DNA of 64,000 bases from an uncultured SAR86 cluster bacterium (GTDB taxonomy: Bacteria; Pseudomonadota; Gammaproteobacteria; Magnimaribacterales; TMED112), in assembly GCA_902610995.1 (NCBI GenBank), contig CACLXU010000004.1:1-64000 (forward strand), written 5' to 3'. Every line of letters starts with the position of its first letter. The first letter of the stretch is position 1. Below, piece after piece: positions 36,593-45,140 of the stretch. Under the pieces are notes generated by a model, which did not search any database, was not told where the DNA came from, and saw only the letters and a program-made list of their open reading frames with translations. Both the position numbers and the translations under genes were made by a program.

Positions 36593-38962
36593 ATGAAACG
36601 AAAATACATCTCCAAATTTTCTGATATATCTTTAGATGATATTGATAAGGTAGGAGGAAAAAATGCATCTCTTGGGGAGATGATCAATAACTTATCAGCC
36701 CTTGGTATAAATGTGCCTGATGGCTTTGCAACCACTTCAGAAGCATACAAATTATTCATTGAATCAAATAATATCGATGACAAAATTCAAAAAATCCTTA
36801 ATGAACTTGATTTAGATTCTATAAAAGATTTAGCTAATGCAGGAAAAGCAATTAGAAGATTAATTCTTAAAGCAACTATTCCGGAGGAGCTTGAGGAGCA
36901 AATTTTTCAAGCTTACAAAAATTTAACTAAAGGGTCAGAATTATCATTTGCCGTTAGATCGTCTGCAACAGCCGAAGACCTTCCGTCTGCTTCTTTTGCA
37001 GGTCAGCAAGAAACCTATTTGAATATTACCGGATTTAAAAATTTGCTAGATGCAATGCAAAAGGTTTATGCATCTCTTTACACTGACAGAGCTATATCTT
37101 ATAGAGCTCATCAAGGTTTTGATAACTTAGATGTATCTATTTCTGTCGGATTTCAGCGTATGGTTCGGAGTGATCAGGGTGCATCAGGTGTAATGTTTAC
37201 CCTAGACACTGAATCAGGATGTGAAGATGTAGTTTTTATAAATTCATCATATGGTCTAGGAGAAACAATAGTTCAAGGTTCAGTAAATCCTGATGAATTT
37301 TATGTTTTCAAGAAAGCTGTATCAAATGGTAAATTTCCAATAATCAGAAAGAACCTAGGAGAAAAATCAGAAAAAATGATTTTTGCAAAGGGGAGGAAAG
37401 CTGAAGCATCTGTCAAGACTATTAAAGTTTCAAAAAGCGATCAAGGCCGATTCTCTTTAACAGATAAAGAAATAATTAATTTATCTAAATCTGCCATGAT
37501 TATTGAAAAGCATTACAAAAAACCAATGGATATTGAGTGGGGCAGGGATGGAGTGGATGGAAAAATTTATATCCTTCAGGCGAGACCCGAGACGGTGCAT
37601 AGCAAAAAGGAGACAATGCTCTCGCAATATATTCTGAAAGAAAAAACAAAAATTTTAATAACTGGCAGAAGTATTGGACAAAGGATTGGCTCGGGAAAAG
37701 CTAAAATTATTAACGATCCTAGAAATATGCATCAAATTAATGAGGGTGACGTTTTGATAGCAGATATGACTGATCCTGATTGGGAGCCGGTAATGAAAAA
37801 AGCTTCGGCAATAGTAACTAATCGTGGAGGAAGAACATGCCATGCAGCAATTATCGCTAGAGAACTTGGCATACCAGCCATTGTTGGCTCAAATAATGCA
37901 ACAAAAGTTTTAAGGAATGACCAAAGCATTACAGTATGTTGCTCAGAGGGAGAAGTTGGAAAAGTATATGAGGGATTGCTGGATTTTGAAATTTTAGAAA
38001 CAGAGATTTCAAACCTTCCAAAGATTCCAACAAAATTAATGATGAACGTTGGCAACCCTGATAGGGCATTCACTTTTTCAAGAATTCCTAATGAGGGAGT
38101 AGGGCTGGCTCGACTGGAATTTATCATCAATAAAATGATTGGTATTCATCCAAAAGCATTGACATCATTATCTGATCTGGACAAGAAACTTAGAACAGAA
38201 ATTAATAAACGAATATCAGCATATAAAGGACCAGTAGATTTCTATGTGCAGAGACTATCTGAAGGTATTGCCACAATAGCAGCAGCTTTTCATGCTAAAC
38301 CTGTCATTGTCAGAATGTCAGATTTCAAATCAAATGAATATGCAAATTTACTGGGGGGCAAAATTTTTGAACCCAAAGAGGAAAACCCAATGCTTGGTTT
38401 TAGGGGTGCTGCAAGATATATATCAGAATCTTTTAGAGAATGCTTTGAATTGGAATGTATGGCTATTAAGAGAGTCAGAAATGATATGGGTTTAAGAAAT
38501 GTGCAAATAATGATTCCATTTATCAGGACTCTTGATGAGGCTAAGGAAGTAATAGAGCTTTTAAAACAGAATGATCTTGAATCTGGGAAAGATGATCTAA
38601 AGATTATTATGATGTCAGAATTGCCATCAAATGCGGTACTTGCAGATGAGTTTTTAGAATATTTCGACGGTATGTCAATCGGCTCTAATGATATGACGCA
38701 ACTAACTCTAGGTCTTGATAGAGATTCTTCCTTAGTTGCTGATGTGTTTGATGAGAGGGATGATGCAGTTAAATCTATGCTTTCAATGTCAATCAATGCT
38801 TGCCATAAAAAAAATAAATATATTGGAATTTGTGGTCAAGGCCCATCTGATCATAGTGATTTAGCTCTATGGTTGTTAGAGCAAAATATTGGGTCAATGT
38901 CATTAAATCCTGATACAGTAATTGAAACTTGGCTAATGTTGGCTAAAATTAATGAAAATTAG
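36593..38962 (+). CDS. ppsA: Phosphoenolpyruvate synthase
   Basis: Converts pyruvate and ATP to PEP for gluconeogenesis. The ORF track starts at TTG 36584; ATG 36593 (789 residues) is more natural. The N-terminal nucleotide-binding part has VGGKNASLGEMI, AVRSSATAEDLPSASFAGQQET in part and SYGLGETIVQG. The phosphohistidine is in GGRTCHAAIIARELG about residue 410. The C-terminal PEP/pyruvate barrel ends with GICGQGPSDHSDLALWL, which carries the catalytic cysteine. The presence of pyk nearby allows a PEP/pyruvate cycle. The regulatory protein PpsR is not in the window. Confidence 0.96.
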   Translation: MKRKYISKFSDISLDDIDKVGGKNASLGEMINNLSALGINVPDGFATTSEAYKLFIESNNIDDKIQKILNELDLDSIKDLANAGKAIRRLILKATIPEELEEQIFQAYKNLTKGSELSFAVRSSATAEDLPSASFAGQQETYLNITGFKNLLDAMQKVYASLYTDRAISYRAHQGFDNLDVSISVGFQRMVRSDQGASGVMFTLDTESGCEDVVFINSSYGLGETIVQGSVNPDEFYVFKKAVSNGKFPIIRKNLGEKSEKMIFAKGRKAEASVKTIKVSKSDQGRFSLTDKEIINLSKSAMIIEKHYKKPMDIEWGRDGVDGKIYILQARPETVHSKKETMLSQYILKEKTKILITGRSIGQRIGSGKAKIINDPRNMHQINEGDVLIADMTDPDWEPVMKKASAIVTNRGGRTCHAAIIARELGIPAIVGSNNATKVLRNDQSITVCCSEGEVGKVYEGLLDFEILETEISNLPKIPTKLMMNVGNPDRAFTFSRIPNEGVGLARLEFIINKMIGIHPKALTSLSDLDKKLRTEINKRISAYKGPVDFYVQRLSEGIATIAAAFHAKPVIVRMSDFKSNEYANLLGGKIFEPKEENPMLGFRGAARYISESFRECFELECMAIKRVRNDMGLRNVQIMIPFIRTLDEAKEVIELLKQNDLESGKDDLKIIMMSELPSNAVLADEFLEYFDGMSIGSNDMTQLTLGLDRDSSLVADVFDERDDAVKSMLSMSINACHKKNKYIGICGQGPSDHSDLALWLLEQNIGSMSLNPDTVIETWLMLAKINEN

Positions 38963-39743
38963 AACTCTTTTTATACTTATAATCCTTGTTGGGTGCGAGT
39001 CACTTCAAAAAAAGCAATCAGTTGACTACCTTGACGAATTTAAAGGATATTCAGGACATATTTTATACATTGATGACTATCCAAATGCTGAGGGGTATCT
39101 TATCAAAAAGAATGGGAGCGATTATAGAGCCATTGGATTGCCATATGTCACACAAGAGACAATATTTGAATTTGGAAATCAAAAAATAAAAGTTTTTCCT
39201 CTAGATTATGGAGAATCAAGAATAACAATCGAAGATGAATCTTTAGTAAATCTAAGTCCTGAGGACGCTGAAAGAGCTAATAATGAGGCTAGACTAGTGC
39301 GTGAACTCGTTTCTAAAAATTCACCTCAATTGGATTTTACATTTAAATTTATATCTCCAGTTGATAATTACATAACAAGCAAGTTTGGGAAAAAAAGATA
39401 CATAAATGATCAGCCTCGCTCTCCACATCTAGCACTAGATATTGACGGGGTGGAGGGAGATCCAGTTATAGCTCCAATGGATGGAACAGTGATACTTGTT
39501 GATCAACATTTTTATAGTGGTAAATTTATTATTCTTGATCATGGTGGTGGCTTATTTACTTCGTATAGCCATTTAAATAAATGGCTTGTTGAGGAAGGTG
39601 AGACTGTTTTAAAAGCTGAAAAAATTGGAGAAGTTGGCTCAACAGGTAGAGTTACAGGACCACACTTGCACTGGGTTGTTTACCTAAATACAAATAAAAT
39701 AAATCCAGAGTTGCTAGTTAAACTTGAGGAAGCTCAGGATTGA
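38952..39743 (+). CDS. M23 (LytM-type) peptidase lipoprotein
   Basis: 263 residues with lipobox IILVGC near residue 15. The C-terminal LytM domain keeps the zinc ligands: SPHLALDIDG (HxxxD) and GPHLHWVVYL (HxH), with the SYSHLNKW motif between, so it should be an active peptidoglycan endopeptidase. The ~130-residue N-terminal part is strand-rich and unassigned. It overlaps ppsA by eleven bases. The 3' end overlaps convergent pdxH by ten bases. Confidence 0.92.
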   Translation: MKIRTLFILIILVGCESLQKKQSVDYLDEFKGYSGHILYIDDYPNAEGYLIKKNGSDYRAIGLPYVTQETIFEFGNQKIKVFPLDYGESRITIEDESLVNLSPEDAERANNEARLVRELVSKNSPQLDFTFKFISPVDNYITSKFGKKRYINDQPRSPHLALDIDGVEGDPVIAPMDGTVILVDQHFYSGKFIILDHGGGLFTSYSHLNKWLVEEGETVLKAEKIGEVGSTGRVTGPHLHWVVYLNTNKINPELLVKLEEAQD

Positions 39744-40336
39744 AGAAAAAATTTACGCCACTCACCTTGTTCTAAAGAATAACACTCACGATAGTTTAAT
39801 CTGTCATTATTAGCTTCCCAAAATTCAAAGTAGCTAACGGAGATTTGAAAACCACCCCAGTCTTCAGGTCTAATTTCGTCTATTCTTCCTTCTTCTATAT
39901 CGCTTTTAATTTTTTCATATTTTGCTTCAAGCACTTCATAGGATTCTATTTCTCTTGATTGATTAGACACAATTGCAGCTATGTTTTTTCCAATCTCTCT
40001 TCCATAGAAATGTTCGTCTGAAAATTTTACCGAGCATTTTGATATTTGTCCTTCGAGCCTTATCTGAACATTTGTATTTGACCACCAAAAATTTATTGCT
40101 ACGTTTTGATTTAACTTAAAGTCTTCAGCTTTATTACTGCTATAACTTGAAAAGAAAATAAGATTATCTTCAAAAAAATATTTGAAATTTACAAAGCGTG
40201 AATGTGGTTTTCCATCTTTGTCTACAGATGAAATGCAGCCAGCCTCAGCAATGGGCTGGTTATTATTTTCAGCATCTTGATAGTATTGTTCAAAAAGCTG
40301 GAAGGGTGCTTGATCTGGAAGATTTTTGAATAACAT
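39734..40336 (-). CDS. Pyridoxamine 5'-phosphate oxidase-like flavoprotein
   Basis: A 200-residue PNPOx-fold protein close to PdxH: SRFVNFKYF, SSNKAEDF and RPEDWGGFQIS line up with FMN-contact segments of E. coli PdxH. Differences: the substrate motif RLHDR (E. coli Arg197, His199) reads RLNYR, so His199 is Asn. The N-terminal lid segment with the REYTKGGL motif is absent, and the C-terminal RLAP reads FFLQ. It may be an impaired or altered-specificity PdxH, or a paralogue. It sits one base from the pyk stop on the same strand (shared base at 40336), suggesting co-transcription. Confidence 0.75.
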   Translation of the reverse strand: MLFKNLPDQAPFQLFEQYYQDAENNNQPIAEAGCISSVDKDGKPHSRFVNFKYFFEDNLIFFSSYSSNKAEDFKLNQNVAINFWWSNTNVQIRLEGQISKCSVKFSDEHFYGREIGKNIAAIVSNQSREIESYEVLEAKYEKIKSDIEEGRIDEIRPEDWGGFQISVSYFEFWEANNDRLNYRECYSLEQGEWRKFFLQS

Positions 40337-41733
40337 TAATTTAGAAACCTTACTTGTATTGCGTCTGCATATATATCAGAAAATACACCTGAAATGACAA
40401 CAAACTTACTATTCTTTTTAAAATTAAAGTTCTTTTTAATTTCTAAAAAAGCAGATTCAATTGTTTTTTCATGATTTTTTTGAAACCTCAAGTGAATGTT
40501 TTGTACAGATGAGCATATTGATAAACGAGAGTGCGTATCGCTGTCATTTGTAACTGCAAACACTGGCAACTTCGGTTTTGCAAGAGAAATTAAGTTAGCT
40601 GTAAAACCACTTCGAGTTAAAACTAAAATTGCATCCGCATTTATCTTTTCAGCAAGCTTTACAGACGTAGATGCAAGAATATGCCAATCAGTTTTTTGCT
40701 TGGTCAATGATGGAAAAAGAAGTGTTTCAGACCGCTCTGCATTAATTGCAATATCCTTCAAATAAGCTACACAAGCGTATGGATGTTGGCCAATACCTGT
40801 CTCAGCAGAGAGCATAAGTGCATCTGCGCCTTCATATACTGCATTTGCAACGTCAGAAACCTCTGCTCTTGTAGGGTGTGGATTATATATCATTGACTCA
40901 AGCAACTGAGTCGCAACAATCGATTTTTTCCCGTGTTTTGCAGCCACTTTTATCATTTTTCTTTGAGTATATGGCAGGTTAGTTATATCAGTCTCTATAC
41001 CCAAGTCCCCTCTTGCTACCATAATCCCATCTGAGCTACTAACTATATCCTCAAGATTTGATAACCCTTGTTGATCTTCAACTTTTACAAATAACTCAAT
41101 TTCTTTTTTAAAGGACTTCAAAGTTTTTTTAAGATCATTAATATCATTTTTAGTTCGGCAGAATGAAAGAGCAACAAAATCCACGCCTAAAGAAGCTGCA
41201 AATTTTAGATCTCTTTTATCTTTATCTGTTATTGTTGGGAGACTAATTGTTGCCCCAGGAAAATTCACATGTTTTCTTCCACTAATCTGACCATTATCCA
41301 GAACATCGCAATATATTTTTTCTTTGGAGGCTCTTGTTATTTTCAAGTCTATTGATCCATTATCAAGAGATATTCTTCCATTTTTCTTAATCCCTTTTAC
41401 ATACTTCAAATTATCAATTTGAAGAGATTTCTTCATATCTTTTGTTTTCTTTGAGCTTAAGATGATTTGTTCACCCTTAACAAGCTCTAAAACCTCAGAG
41501 TTTTTAGCTGTTCTGATTTCAGGCCCCTGTGTATCAACCATTATTCCAATGGCACACGTAAGTGATTTATTGATAAACCTTACATTCTTGACTATTTCTT
41601 CAAGCTCTTGATGTGATGCATGAGACATATTTACCCTCACAACATTCATACCTTGTTTATAAAGTTTTAGTATTGAATTTTTTGACTTTGTTGAGGGGCC
41701 AATTGTTGCAATAATTTTTGTTCTTTTTAGCAT
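40336..41733 (-). CDS. pyk: Pyruvate kinase
   Basis: Glycolytic PEP to pyruvate step, 465 residues. RTKIIATIGPSTKS opens it, VRVNMSHA follows, and the signature FVKVEDQQGLSNLEDIV reads with the catalytic lysine where most enzymes have KIEN. MVARGDLGIETD binds metal and substrate, and TRAEVSDVANAVYEGADALMLSAETG in part is also present. The C-terminal domain (ILVLTRSGFTA) is complete. It is divergent from kbl across a 35-bp gap with a symmetric ATTATAAT that offers a -10 in both directions. Confidence 0.96.
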   Translation of the reverse strand: MLKRTKIIATIGPSTKSKNSILKLYKQGMNVVRVNMSHASHQELEEIVKNVRFINKSLTCAIGIMVDTQGPEIRTAKNSEVLELVKGEQIILSSKKTKDMKKSLQIDNLKYVKGIKKNGRISLDNGSIDLKITRASKEKIYCDVLDNGQISGRKHVNFPGATISLPTITDKDKRDLKFAASLGVDFVALSFCRTKNDINDLKKTLKSFKKEIELFVKVEDQQGLSNLEDIVSSSDGIMVARGDLGIETDITNLPYTQRKMIKVAAKHGKKSIVATQLLESMIYNPHPTRAEVSDVANAVYEGADALMLSAETGIGQHPYACVAYLKDIAINAERSETLLFPSLTKQKTDWHILASTSVKLAEKINADAILVLTRSGFTANLISLAKPKLPVFAVTNDSDTHSRLSICSSVQNIHLRFQKNHEKTIESAFLEIKKNFNFKKNSKFVVISGVFSDIYADAIQVRFLN

Positions 41734-41756
41734 GCGCAGTTTTTTGAGTTTTTTAT

Positions 41757-41762
41757 TATAAT
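41757..41762 (+). promoter_or_regulatory. Predicted -10 of kbl-tdh (leaderless, GTG start)
   Basis: TATAAT, six bases (CTGTTT), then GTG. Standard spacing puts the first transcribed base on the G of the start codon. The surrounding ATTATAAT palindrome also gives pyk a TATAAT on the other strand. Confidence 0.6.
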
Positions 41763-41768
41763 CTGTTT

Positions 41769-42956
41769 GTGACTAAAAGTTTTTATTCCTCAATCAATAA
41801 AGAGGTAAAAAGTATTAAATCTGATGGCCTTTTTAAAGAGGAAAGGCTAATTTCATCACCCCAAGGCACAAAAGTCACTTTAAATGATGGGTCTGAAGTT
41901 TTAAATTTCTGTGCAAATGACTATTTAGGTCTAGCAAGCAACCAAGATGTAATCATGGCTGCAAAAAATTCCCTTGATGAAGATGGTTATGGGATGGCTT
42001 CGGTAAGATTTATCTGTGGAACAAATAATGCTCATACACGACTTGAAAAAGAACTGAGTGAATTTCTTGGCTACGAGGATTGCATTCTCTATGTCGCTTG
42101 CTTTGATGCAAATGGAGGAATATTTGAACCATTATTTGGACCAGAAGATGCAATTATAAGCGACTCTCTGAATCACGCCTCAATTATCGACGGAATTCGG
42201 CTTTGTAAAGCTAAGAGGTTCAGGTATGAACATAGTGATATGGTGAGCCTTGAAGAAAAATTAAATGAAGCAAAAAATTCTAGATACAGAGTAATTGTTA
42301 CTGATGGGGTATTCTCGATGGACGGAACTTACGCAAAGCTGCCAGAGATTGTTGAGCTCGCTGAGAGGTATGAGGCTCTTATAATGGTGGACGATTGTCA
42401 TGCGACTGGATTTGTAGGTAATTCGGGTAAGGGATCAGCTGAACATTTTGGATTGGAGGGAAAAATTGATTTTCTTACAGGGACGCTTGGCAAAGCGCTT
42501 GGTGGTGCTTCAGGGGGATTCATCTGTGCAAAAAAAGGTGTTGTTGAATTATTAAAGCAGAAATCGAGACCATATCTTTTTTCAAATGCACTTTCCCCAT
42601 CAATCGTAAAAGCAACCTTGAAAGCACTTGAGCTAGTTAGAGAGCAGCCAGAAAGAAGACGAAGAATTTTCAAAAACACCATTTATTTTAGAAAGCAGAT
42701 GAAATCATTGGGATTCAACATTTTAGGTGATGAACATCCAATTACTCCTGTAATGCTTGGTGACGCAAATGTTGCACAAAGAATGTCTAAAGAACTATTA
42801 AATAATGGCATTTACGCTGTTGGGTTTTCATTCCCTGTTGTTCCTAAGGGGATGGCTAGGATTCGCTTACAAATAAATAGCGAACATACTGTAGAAGAAC
42901 TTGATAAAGCAATTAAAATATTTAAAAAGGTTGGGACAAATTTAAAAGTCATATGA
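41769..42956 (+). CDS. kbl: Glycine C-acetyltransferase (2-amino-3-ketobutyrate CoA ligase)
   Basis: PLP enzyme that splits 2-amino-3-ketobutyrate with CoA into glycine and acetyl-CoA. It has 395 residues and starts at GTG. Features: LNFCANDYLGLASN, GMASVRFICGTNNAHTRLE in part, VDDCHATGFVG, and the PLP lysine in LTGTLGKALGGASGGF. It overlaps tdh by four bases (ATGA), so the pair forms the threonine-degradation operon seen in E. coli. Confidence 0.96.
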   Translation: MTKSFYSSINKEVKSIKSDGLFKEERLISSPQGTKVTLNDGSEVLNFCANDYLGLASNQDVIMAAKNSLDEDGYGMASVRFICGTNNAHTRLEKELSEFLGYEDCILYVACFDANGGIFEPLFGPEDAIISDSLNHASIIDGIRLCKAKRFRYEHSDMVSLEEKLNEAKNSRYRVIVTDGVFSMDGTYAKLPEIVELAERYEALIMVDDCHATGFVGNSGKGSAEHFGLEGKIDFLTGTLGKALGGASGGFICAKKGVVELLKQKSRPYLFSNALSPSIVKATLKALELVREQPERRRRIFKNTIYFRKQMKSLGFNILGDEHPITPVMLGDANVAQRMSKELLNNGIYAVGFSFPVVPKGMARIRLQINSEHTVEELDKAIKIFKKVGTNLKVI

Positions 42957-43975
42957 AAGCATTAGTTAAGGAAAAAGCAGAAATTGGATTACATCTTAAA
43001 GATGTTGAGGTGCCAAAGGTTGGCGACAATGACGTACTCATAAAAGTAAAATCGACGGCCATTTGTGGAACAGACTTGCACATATGGAATTGGGACTCTT
43101 GGGCAAGCAAAGCGATAAAACCTCCTCTTACTCTTGGACATGAATTCATGGGAACTATCCATAAAGTTGGAACTAATGTTGATAGATTTAGAATTGGTGA
43201 ACGTGTATCTGTTGAGTCACATATAGTAGGCAATAGGAGTAGAAATGCTAGAGCTGGGAGGTTGCACCTAGATCCTGATACTATTAATTTGGGTGTTGAT
43301 AGAAATGGAGCTTTTGCTGAATTTGTATGTGTTCCTCAATCTAATATTGTTCCACTGCCTGATGAGGTTAATGATTCAATTGGATCAATTCTTGATCCAT
43401 TTGGAAATGCAGTTCATGCTTCTTTATCTTTTGATCTGGCTGGTGAAGATGTGCTAATAACTGGTGCCGGGCCAATTGGAATAATGTCAGCTGCAATAGC
43501 TATTCATGTTGGAGCTAGAAATGTGCTCCTTACAGATATAAATGACGAAAGGTTAAAATTAGCAAAAAAAGTTTGTGCAACTGAAGTTTTAAACCCATCA
43601 AAATCAAGCATTAAAGATAAGATGGAGGAAATGGGCTTAAGAGAGGGTTTTGATGTAGGTCTTGAAATGTCAGGATCAGAGATAGCTCTTAAAGATATGA
43701 TACAGAACATGATGATGGGTGGTAACATTGCACTTCTTGGCCTTCCAAGCACCCCAATTAATTTGGATATTTCTGAAATTATTTTCAAAGCCTTAAATAT
43801 CAAAGCAATTTATGGAAGGGAAATTTTTGAAACTTGGTATAAAGGCTTAGCTCTACTTCAATCCGGGCTTGATATAAAAAATGTAATAACACATGAGTTT
43901 CATTACAGTGATTATGAGAAAGCTTTTGATTTGTTAAATCAAGGTAAAGCAGGAAAGGTTATTTTAAAGTGGTAG
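42953..43975 (+). CDS. tdh: L-threonine 3-dehydrogenase lacking the structural zinc site
   Basis: Oxidises threonine to 2-amino-3-ketobutyrate with NAD. It has 340 residues and aligns gaplessly with E. coli Tdh in the first 125. Catalytic zinc ligands are kept: Cys38 in AICGTDLHIWNWDSWA, and His63 and Glu64 in LGHEF. The four structural-zinc cysteines (93, 96, 99, 107) are Gly, Ser, Ala and Asp here, in HIVGNRSRNARAGRLHLD. The Rossmann motif is VLITGAGPIGIM. Dehydrogenase activity is still expected from the intact catalytic site. Its end overlaps the convergent serine hydrolase by seventeen bases. Confidence 0.93.
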   Translation: MKALVKEKAEIGLHLKDVEVPKVGDNDVLIKVKSTAICGTDLHIWNWDSWASKAIKPPLTLGHEFMGTIHKVGTNVDRFRIGERVSVESHIVGNRSRNARAGRLHLDPDTINLGVDRNGAFAEFVCVPQSNIVPLPDEVNDSIGSILDPFGNAVHASLSFDLAGEDVLITGAGPIGIMSAAIAIHVGARNVLLTDINDERLKLAKKVCATEVLNPSKSSIKDKMEEMGLREGFDVGLEMSGSEIALKDMIQNMMMGGNIALLGLPSTPINLDISEIIFKALNIKAIYGREIFETWYKGLALLQSGLDIKNVITHEFHYSDYEKAFDLLNQGKAGKVILKW

Positions 43976-45137
43976 TAGATTCCCCTAAACCAAAAAAGAG
44001 ATCTTGTATTTTGCTCACCCCATAACATTCATCTGGAGCAGTAAAAGGACAATTCAGCTCAGAGACCCCTAGAGATTTTGTGTCTGGAAAATTTATGCTT
44101 GGATCGTCAACCGGTTCCACTCCTGGAGCGGTCTCCGCAGCAACCAAGGTAGTTATATATTTTATCCATGAGTATGGCATCCATAATAAGTATTCCAAGG
44201 GACCAAACTTAACTTGATGTCCTTTATCGGGGTTATGGAAGTATTTTGTGAATCTCACCATAGCCAACCGCTCTTCTGGTATTAGGAACATCGTTTGTCC
44301 ATCTGTAACCTCCAGCCCCACAAGAGTTTTACTTTCATTAAATTTTCTAACACTCCAATGTAGACCAAACCATTCACCAGTTCCCCTTGAGATAGGCTGG
44401 ATTGAATCAAACATGAACTTTTCATCAATGATCTGTACGCCATTTTGTTTTCCTTTATTCATTACAAGGTGAGCAAATTTCATAAAGTCGATTGGCCTTA
44501 AGTCAACACCATAATAAGTCATATCATTGCCAGCAGAATCTTTCCAGAGGCCATAATCCTTGATATTTAAAGGATTAAAGATTTCAGAAATTAAAACTTC
44601 ATGTGGTGTAAGACCAAAAATAGACTCAATTATGGGATTTAGAAGCATTGTGTTTACATTGTTATATTCATAAACATTTCCTTGCTCTTCTTTTGGATCT
44701 ACATTCATTGCAAAATCTAAGTTATTAATAGAGAAAAACATTTCTTCATTTAAATACTCGGTAATTTCAAGTCCTGTTTTCATTGCTAGGATGTTATAAA
44801 GGGTGATGTCAGATTTTGAATCAAGTTTAAGTTCTGGTACAAAGTAGCTGATCGGTTTTTCTAAATCAGAGTAATCAATTAGGTCTTGTTGAATAGCTAC
44901 TCCAATGAGAGCGGCATAAAAAGTTTTAGCAATTGACCAAGAGGTTGCTAAATTATTCTGGCTGTAATTATTTGCATAATATTCGTGAATAATTCTTTCA
45001 TCATTCGAAATAATTAATGATTGTGTTGCACTATCATTTTCAAGTAATTGTATCAATTGATCTAAGACTTCGTTATTTATTTTTGTATCAGCATGAAGCC
45101 AACCGATAGTTCCAAATAAGAGGAGAAGTCTTTTCAT
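43959..45137 (-). CDS. Class C beta-lactamase-like serine hydrolase (copy 1)
   Basis: 392 residues with a short signal peptide (LLLLFGTIGWLHA-D). Motifs of the serine beta-lactamase/esterase fold: SxxK in TSWSIAKTFYAALIG about residue 68, and YxN in YEYNNVNTMLL about 160. A LHWSVRK segment and DGQTMFLIPEERLAM come later in place of the KTG region. It is clearly a paralogue of the next gene (shared SWS-AK-FYAALIG, NNVN-ML, W-DSAGN-TY). It has a C-terminal tail of about 60 residues with a cysteine pair. It is probably a secreted esterase or peptidase, and drug resistance should not be assumed. It is co-directional with copy 2, 3 bp apart. Confidence 0.88.
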   Translation of the reverse strand: MKRLLLLFGTIGWLHADTKINNEVLDQLIQLLENDSATQSLIISNDERIIHEYYANNYSQNNLATSWSIAKTFYAALIGVAIQQDLIDYSDLEKPISYFVPELKLDSKSDITLYNILAMKTGLEITEYLNEEMFFSINNLDFAMNVDPKEEQGNVYEYNNVNTMLLNPIIESIFGLTPHEVLISEIFNPLNIKDYGLWKDSAGNDMTYYGVDLRPIDFMKFAHLVMNKGKQNGVQIIDEKFMFDSIQPISRGTGEWFGLHWSVRKFNESKTLVGLEVTDGQTMFLIPEERLAMVRFTKYFHNPDKGHQVKFGPLEYLLWMPYSWIKYITTLVAAETAPGVEPVDDPSINFPDTKSLGVSELNCPFTAPDECYGVSKIQDLFFGLGESTTTLK

Positions 45138-45140
45138 TTA

